Source of the DNA: Salegentibacter flavus
GTDB taxonomy: Bacteria > Bacteroidota > Bacteroidia > Flavobacteriales > Flavobacteriaceae
NCBI RefSeq assembly: GCF_900115145.1
Contig: NZ_FOVL01000001.1
Span: 372,001-436,000 of the forward strand
DNA length: 64,000 bases
Direction: 5' to 3'
Shown here: in pieces, positions 60,074-64,000 of the stretch
Numbering within the stretch: the first letter of the stretch is position 1
Layout: the number at the start of each line of letters is the position of its first letter
The notes under the pieces: generated by a model
The model's input: the letters and a program-made list of their open reading frames with translations, nothing else
Told to the model about the DNA's origin: nothing
Databases searched by the model: none
Position numbers and translations under genes: made by a program

Positions 60074-61081
60074 ATGGATTCATTAACTCAAATAGTTCTG
60101 GGTGCCGCGGTAGGTGAGGCGGTACTCGGCCGGAAAGTTGGAAATAAGGCGATGCTCTATGGTGCAATCGCAGGTACCATTCCCGATCTCGATACTTTTG
60201 CCGGCGCTTTTACCGATACCATCACCGCCATTGAATGGCATCGCGGCTTTACGCACTCCATTGTATTTGCGGTTTTATTTGCTCCGGTTTTCGGTTGGCT
60301 GATTTCAAAAATTGAACGTAAATCTATTGCAACCTGGCAAAACTGGTCCTGGTTGATGTTCTGGAGCCTGGTAACACACCCGCTGTTGGATGCACATACA
60401 ACCTGGGGCACGCAACTCTTGTGGCCACTGGAAGTGAGGTTGGCCTATAAGAATATCTTTGTGATAGATCCGCTGTACACCTTGCCGTTTTTGGTGTTTC
60501 TCATTCTGGCTATGCGGCAGAAACGGGATTCCCGAAAGCGCAGAAAGTATAATAATCTCGGCCTGATTATCTCCAGTATTTATTTGCTGGTCATCACCCC
60601 CGGAATAAAATTATACACTTATAACAAATTCACTGATGCCCTGGCAGAGCAGGGAATTGCCTATAAAAAGATCGAAACAAAACCGGCCCCGCTGAATACT
60701 ATTTTATGGACTGCCAATGTGGAGGTGGAGGATGCCTATCTTATCGGGGATTATTCGCTGTTTGATTCTCAACCTATAAAATTCGTGGAATATCCTAAAA
60801 AGCATCATTTGCTGGGAGAGTGGAGGCAACGCAAAAATGTGCAGCGACTAATTAAGATCTCTGAAGGTTGGTACACGATTTCTGAAAAAGAAGGGGATTT
60901 ATACTTCAATGATCTTCGCTTCGGAATACTGGATCCTTTTCCGCGAGTCGATTCTGAATTCGCTTTTAATTATAAACTGGTGGAAGAGGATGGTAGAATT
61001 ATGGCTGAAGAAACCCCTAAAACCCGTGGTGATGCCAAGGAATTAATGGCCCAGTTGGGAGAGAGAATTATCGGGAATTAA
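60074..61081 (+). CDS. YdjM/LexA-binding-type inner membrane metal-dependent hydrolase
   Basis: The 335-residue protein starts with the family signature DSLTQIVLGAAVGEAVLG and has the histidine motif HRGFTHS (56-62) and a later HPLLDAHTTWGT between membrane helices (about 65-83, 92-110, 133-150, 165-185). The C-terminal 140 residues are soluble. Members of this family (DUF457/YdjM) are predicted membrane-bound metal hydrolases with no known substrate. It lies 100 bp after the MutS-like gene. Confidence 0.85.
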   Translation: MDSLTQIVLGAAVGEAVLGRKVGNKAMLYGAIAGTIPDLDTFAGAFTDTITAIEWHRGFTHSIVFAVLFAPVFGWLISKIERKSIATWQNWSWLMFWSLVTHPLLDAHTTWGTQLLWPLEVRLAYKNIFVIDPLYTLPFLVFLILAMRQKRDSRKRRKYNNLGLIISSIYLLVITPGIKLYTYNKFTDALAEQGIAYKKIETKPAPLNTILWTANVEVEDAYLIGDYSLFDSQPIKFVEYPKKHHLLGEWRQRKNVQRLIKISEGWYTISEKEGDLYFNDLRFGILDPFPRVDSEFAFNYKLVEEDGRIMAEETPKTRGDAKELMAQLGERIIGN

Positions 61082-61128
61082 AGTTGATTTGAAAAGCTTT
61101 CTTATCTTTAGCTCAAATCCACTCACTT

Positions 61129-62865
61129 ATGAAAATCAGATTTAAAAATCTCCTGCTTCTTTCGGTATTTCTTTTCAGTAATTTGCTTTCAGCTCAAAGC
61201 GAGTCGGCGAAGCTGGATACCGTTATCAACAAGGTTCAGGAGCATAAATTTTACGACCGGGAGGAATTTCCACTTGGACTTTATACTGAAGAAAACTATG
61301 AGAATCAGGCGGAATTTGCTGAAGAACGAATCACCGAGTTGCAAGAGATCAATGCCGATTCCCTCAGTGAAACCGAAAAGATCTCCCTCGAATTATTGAA
61401 ATTTAAATTGCAGGAGGATGTTGATGAGTATAAATATGAAGCCTATTTGAATCCGCTGCTCTCTGATGCCGGTTTTCACCTTAGCCTGGCCTACCAGGTT
61501 CGGGATTTCAATAATTATTCGCAGGTGAAGGCTTATCTCAATAAACTGAATGCGATTCCGGCTTATGTAGATCAGCACCTGGTTTTGCTGCGTAAAGGTC
61601 TGGAAAGAGGTATTACTCAGCCGCGTGTTATCTTTGAAGGTTATGAGTCTACCTACAACGATCAGCTTGTGGACTCTCCCCGGGAAAGCTACTTTTTCGA
61701 ACCTTTCGAAAACCTTCCCCGCGGCCTTTCAGAAGCACAAAAAGATTCGGTTTTAGATGCTGCGGAAGAAGCTATTTCCAAAAATGTAGTGCCACAGTTT
61801 AAAAAAATAAAAGATTTCTTCGAGAACGAATACCTGCCAAATACCCGCACCGGGCTTGGAGTATCAGAAATCCCAAATGGCAGGGAATATTACCAGAACA
61901 GACTTGATTATTATACCACCCTCGATCTTTCTGCGGAAGAAGTGCATCAGATAGGTTTGGATGAGGTGGCCCGTATCAATACCGAAATGAAAGAGATCAT
62001 CAAAGAAGTGGAATTTGAAGACAGTTTTGAAGATTTCATACACTTTTTAAGAACCGATGAGCAGTTCTATGCAAAAACCGCTGAGGAACTCCTGAAGGAA
62101 GCCCGGGATATCTCCAAGCGTATTGACGCGAAGCTTCCGGCTTATTTCAAAACCCTTCCGCGAAAACCCTATGGTGTGGCGCCCGTACCCGATGCGATTG
62201 CTCCAAAATATACCACCGGTAGATATATTGGCGCATCTGATGAAACCCAACCCGGCTATTACTGGGTGAATACTTATAATCTACCAAACCGCCCACTGTA
62301 TGTGTTACCGTCGCTTACCGCACACGAGGCTGTACCCGGGCATCACCTGCAAAATGCCCTGAATGCGGAATTGGGAGATAGTATTCCTAAATTCCGCAGA
62401 AATATGTATTTATCGGCTTACGGAGAAGGCTGGGGGCTTTATTCTGAAACCCTTGCAGGGGAAATGGGCATTTACCGCACCCCTTACGAGCGCTTCGGAA
62501 AACTCACCTATGAGCAATGGCGCGCCTGCCGACTCGTAATCGATACCGGAATTCACGAGATGGGCTGGAGCAGGGAAGAGGCTGTGGAGTATTTCAGAAA
62601 AAATACGGCGCTTTCTATGCACAATATCAACACCGAAGTAGATCGTTATATCTCCTGGCCCGGACAGGCCGTGTCTTATAAAATAGGCGAGATCAAGATT
62701 CGGGAGCTTCGCAAGAAAGCTGAGGAAACTCTTGGAGCCGATTTCGATGTGAGAGCCTTTCACGAAGTGATCCTGGAACAGGGGGTGGTTACGCTGCCAA
62801 TTTTGGAAGAACGGGTGAATGCTTTTATTGAGAAAAACACTAAGGAAAGCGGTAATTCAAACTAA
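61129..62865 (+). CDS. DUF885-family secreted metallopeptidase-like protein
   Basis: The 578-residue protein has a signal peptide (about 1-20, ending LLSAQ) and a DUF885 domain over the rest. The zinc motif is HEAVPGHH (399-406), an HExxxGH type, with the supporting block YGEGWGLYSE about 30 residues later and HNINTEVDRYISWPGQA near the end. The fold is related to thermolysin-like or M32 peptidases. It should work in the periplasm or outer envelope; substrates are unknown. TATCTTTA (61103-61110) is a near-match -7 box. Confidence 0.9.
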   Translation: MKIRFKNLLLLSVFLFSNLLSAQSESAKLDTVINKVQEHKFYDREEFPLGLYTEENYENQAEFAEERITELQEINADSLSETEKISLELLKFKLQEDVDEYKYEAYLNPLLSDAGFHLSLAYQVRDFNNYSQVKAYLNKLNAIPAYVDQHLVLLRKGLERGITQPRVIFEGYESTYNDQLVDSPRESYFFEPFENLPRGLSEAQKDSVLDAAEEAISKNVVPQFKKIKDFFENEYLPNTRTGLGVSEIPNGREYYQNRLDYYTTLDLSAEEVHQIGLDEVARINTEMKEIIKEVEFEDSFEDFIHFLRTDEQFYAKTAEELLKEARDISKRIDAKLPAYFKTLPRKPYGVAPVPDAIAPKYTTGRYIGASDETQPGYYWVNTYNLPNRPLYVLPSLTAHEAVPGHHLQNALNAELGDSIPKFRRNMYLSAYGEGWGLYSETLAGEMGIYRTPYERFGKLTYEQWRACRLVIDTGIHEMGWSREEAVEYFRKNTALSMHNINTEVDRYISWPGQAVSYKIGEIKIRELRKKAEETLGADFDVRAFHEVILEQGVVTLPILEERVNAFIEKNTKESGNSN

Positions 62866-62895
62866 AGCTTAACTTCGTGGCTTCAAATAAGCAAA

Positions 62896-63474
62896 ATGAG
62901 TTTAGAAAAAGAGATAGAGCAGCGCAGCGATTCTACCTGCGAGCTTTGCAGAAGTAAAGAAAATTTAAATCTTTATACCCTGGAGGATTTCCCGGGAGAA
63001 GAGACAGATGGCAGTTTTATGATTTGTTCAGTTTGTAAAGAACAACTGGAAGATCCCGAAAAAGCCGATCCCAATCACTGGCGCTGCCTGAACGATGCTA
63101 TGTGGAGCCCAGTACCTGCTGTGCAGGTGACCGCCTGGCAGATGCTGAATAACCTTAAAGCTGAAGGCTGGCCCCAGGATCTCCTGGATATGATGTATAT
63201 GGATGATGAGCTGAAAAGCTATGCCCGGCGCGGACTAAAAAACGAGGAAGCAACTCCTGAAGCGGTGCATCGAGATAGCAATGGCGCGGTTATAGAAGCA
63301 GGAGATACTGTTGTGCTTACCAAAGATCTTAATGTGAAAGGCAGTAGTCTAACCGCAAAAAGAGGGACGGCAGTACGACGGGTTTCCCTGGTTCACGATA
63401 ATCCCGAGCAGATCGAGGGAAAAGTGGAGAGCCAACAGATCGTGATCCTTACCAAATTCGTAAAAAAGGTATAA
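62896..63474 (+). CDS. PhnA-domain protein
   Basis: The 192-residue protein has an N-terminal zinc ribbon (Cys15, Cys18, Cys44, Cys47), a middle section typical of longer PhnA-like proteins (CLNDAMWSPVPAVQVTAWQM), and the C-terminal PhnA domain (about 130-192: DSNGAVIEAGDTVVLTKDL, KRGTAVRRVSLVHDN). Despite the name, PhnA proteins of this type are not shown to act in phosphonate use. It lies 30 bp after the DUF885 gene and ends in a very strong hairpin. Confidence 0.88.
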   Translation: MSLEKEIEQRSDSTCELCRSKENLNLYTLEDFPGEETDGSFMICSVCKEQLEDPEKADPNHWRCLNDAMWSPVPAVQVTAWQMLNNLKAEGWPQDLLDMMYMDDELKSYARRGLKNEEATPEAVHRDSNGAVIEAGDTVVLTKDLNVKGSSLTAKRGTAVRRVSLVHDNPEQIEGKVESQQIVILTKFVKKV

Positions 63475-63508
63475 AAGAAAAGGCGCGGATTCCCGCGCCT
63501 TTTCTTTC
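63474..63508. terminator. Bidirectional terminator between PhnA-like gene and DPP III
   Basis: A perfect 15-bp stem (63474-63488 with 63493-63507) has a 4-base loop, a GC core and T-rich or A-rich outer arms, so it works for both convergent genes. It overlaps the PhnA-like stop codon. Confidence 0.9.
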
Positions 63509-63527
63509 TATTTATTCTAAAAGTTGT

Positions 63528-64000
63528 TTACTCTGCGGCTTCATTTTCATCAAGAAAATTATATTTTCTGGCGTATTCCAGCATTTGAGCTTCGAAGCTT
63601 TCAGGTTGGGTTACCTCGATCTTGGTGATCTCACCGTTCGCATCCATTGAAGGAACAAGCACCGGATTAACAAATCCGCTGTAAGGCGCCGATTTGAAAG
63701 GCTCGTTTCTTTCGATTACTTCCTGGTGAAAATTCTGGTCTACTTTGACACCGTAGTTTTCTACAAGGTTTTTGGCAGCTTCGTAGTCTCCTTCAGATTT
63801 AATTCTCTGGGTTTCACGTAGCAAGTCTCCAAATATTTCACGAAGTTTCTGGTAATCCTTGATGTCGTAATAGGTTTTACCATCTCTGGTTACTTTCTCG
63901 ATAACGCCATCTTCCTGACCTTTTTCAATGGCCCAGGCGCTCACCCACTTTCTGTTTCTCATATGAGATTCCTCGATATCATCTCCCGGTTCAATTCTAA
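63528..64000 (-). CDS. Dipeptidyl-peptidase III (M49), C-terminal part, cut by window
   Basis: The visible 157 codons match the C-terminus of M49 dipeptidyl-peptidase III, which removes N-terminal dipeptides. An internal ATG at 63962 is not the start: the frame continues to the right edge and encodes RIEPGDDIEESHMRNRKWVS, the family block with GDDIEExHMRNR. Further blocks are AIEKGQEDGVIEKV, TQRIKSEGDYEAAKNLVENY and PYSGFVNPVLVP. The zinc motif lies outside the window. Some related proteins are labelled dihydrofolate reductase in databases; that name should be ignored. Confidence 0.9.
   Translation of the reverse strand, partial: RIEPGDDIEESHMRNRKWVSAWAIEKGQEDGVIEKVTRDGKTYYDIKDYQKLREIFGDLLRETQRIKSEGDYEAAKNLVENYGVKVDQNFHQEVIERNEPFKSAPYSGFVNPVLVPSMDANGEITKIEVTQPESFEAQMLEYARKYNFLDENEAAE

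Noticed and set aside
63528-63962. A complete 144-residue gene starting at 63962
   Set aside because: The frame continues to the window edge with conserved DPP III sequence before that Met.
1-64000. CRISPR arrays, tRNA/rRNA genes, prophage or IS elements
   Set aside because: No regularly spaced direct repeats, tRNA-like cloverleafs, transposases, integrases or phage structural genes were found by reading.

Overview
The window is a chromosomal segment of a member of the Bacteroidota, almost certainly a flavobacterium (Flavobacteriaceae). The evidence is a secreted protein with a type IX secretion (Por) sorting tail, a SusC/FecA-style TonB-dependent receptor with an N-terminal carboxypeptidase-regulatory-like domain, BlaI/M56 and TonB_C-type proteins, and at least ten promoters carrying the Bacteroidota -7 element TAnnTTTG. 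Genus cannot be fixed from the sequence alone. No tRNA, rRNA, CRISPR array, prophage or insertion sequence was seen. The left edge cuts lpxK just inside its 5' end and the right edge cuts a dipeptidyl-peptidase III gene.

Layout. 1-7.3 kb: lpxK, then a minus-strand series (small Cys-rich membrane protein, glycosyltransferase, ECF sigma factor, lipA, gapA, TPR hybrid histidine kinase). 7.5-12.5 kb: a fasciclin lipoprotein, a stand-alone TPP riboswitch with its own promoter and terminator, murB, an aminotransferase, a retropepsin-like/PDZ protein and a DUF1573 protein. 12.7-22.9 kb: housekeeping genes (valS; rsfS-ftsH; LUD-cdsA-psd-ACBP lipid operon; birA; pyrE; Nudix). 22.8-33.6 kb: M14 peptidase, TonB receptor, coaD, ddl, PASTA protein, rluD-like synthase, creatininase-like protein, lrgAB pair, Na+/H+ antiporter.

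33.7-46.3 kb is the most interesting part. Six transcription units (a DUF protein; membrane protein-ppsA-Ca-type P-ATPase; phosphoribosyltransferase-SDR; a small coiled-coil protein; GH130-GT4; a short HPF/RaiA) each have the same promoter layout: a palindrome TGAT-N4-RTCAT (the core of the FNR site), then exactly 23 bases from the RTCA to a TAnnTTTG-like -7 box, then the start codon 16-24 bases on. Both divergent intergenic regions hold two such sites, one per direction. The gene content (energy metabolism, cation pumping, ribosome hibernation, glycan turnover, a stray phosphoribosyltransferase) resembles hypoxia/dormancy regulons of other phyla. I read it as a Crp/Fnr-family stress regulon whose regulator is outside the window.

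46.3-64 kb: DUF456 protein; a BlaI-M56-TPR operon with a palindromic operator and repeat elements in its leader; a T9SS-secreted lamin-tail protein; small proteins; a glycosyltransferase carrying an in-frame repeat insertion; ruvC-hemW; a cyclase/DUF4260/YjbR/MutS-like run; a YdjM-type membrane protein, a DUF885 peptidase, a PhnA-like protein and the end of DPP III. Short palindromic repeats of the form ATTTCCGY-cttc-RCGGAAATGAC recur in several intergenic regions.
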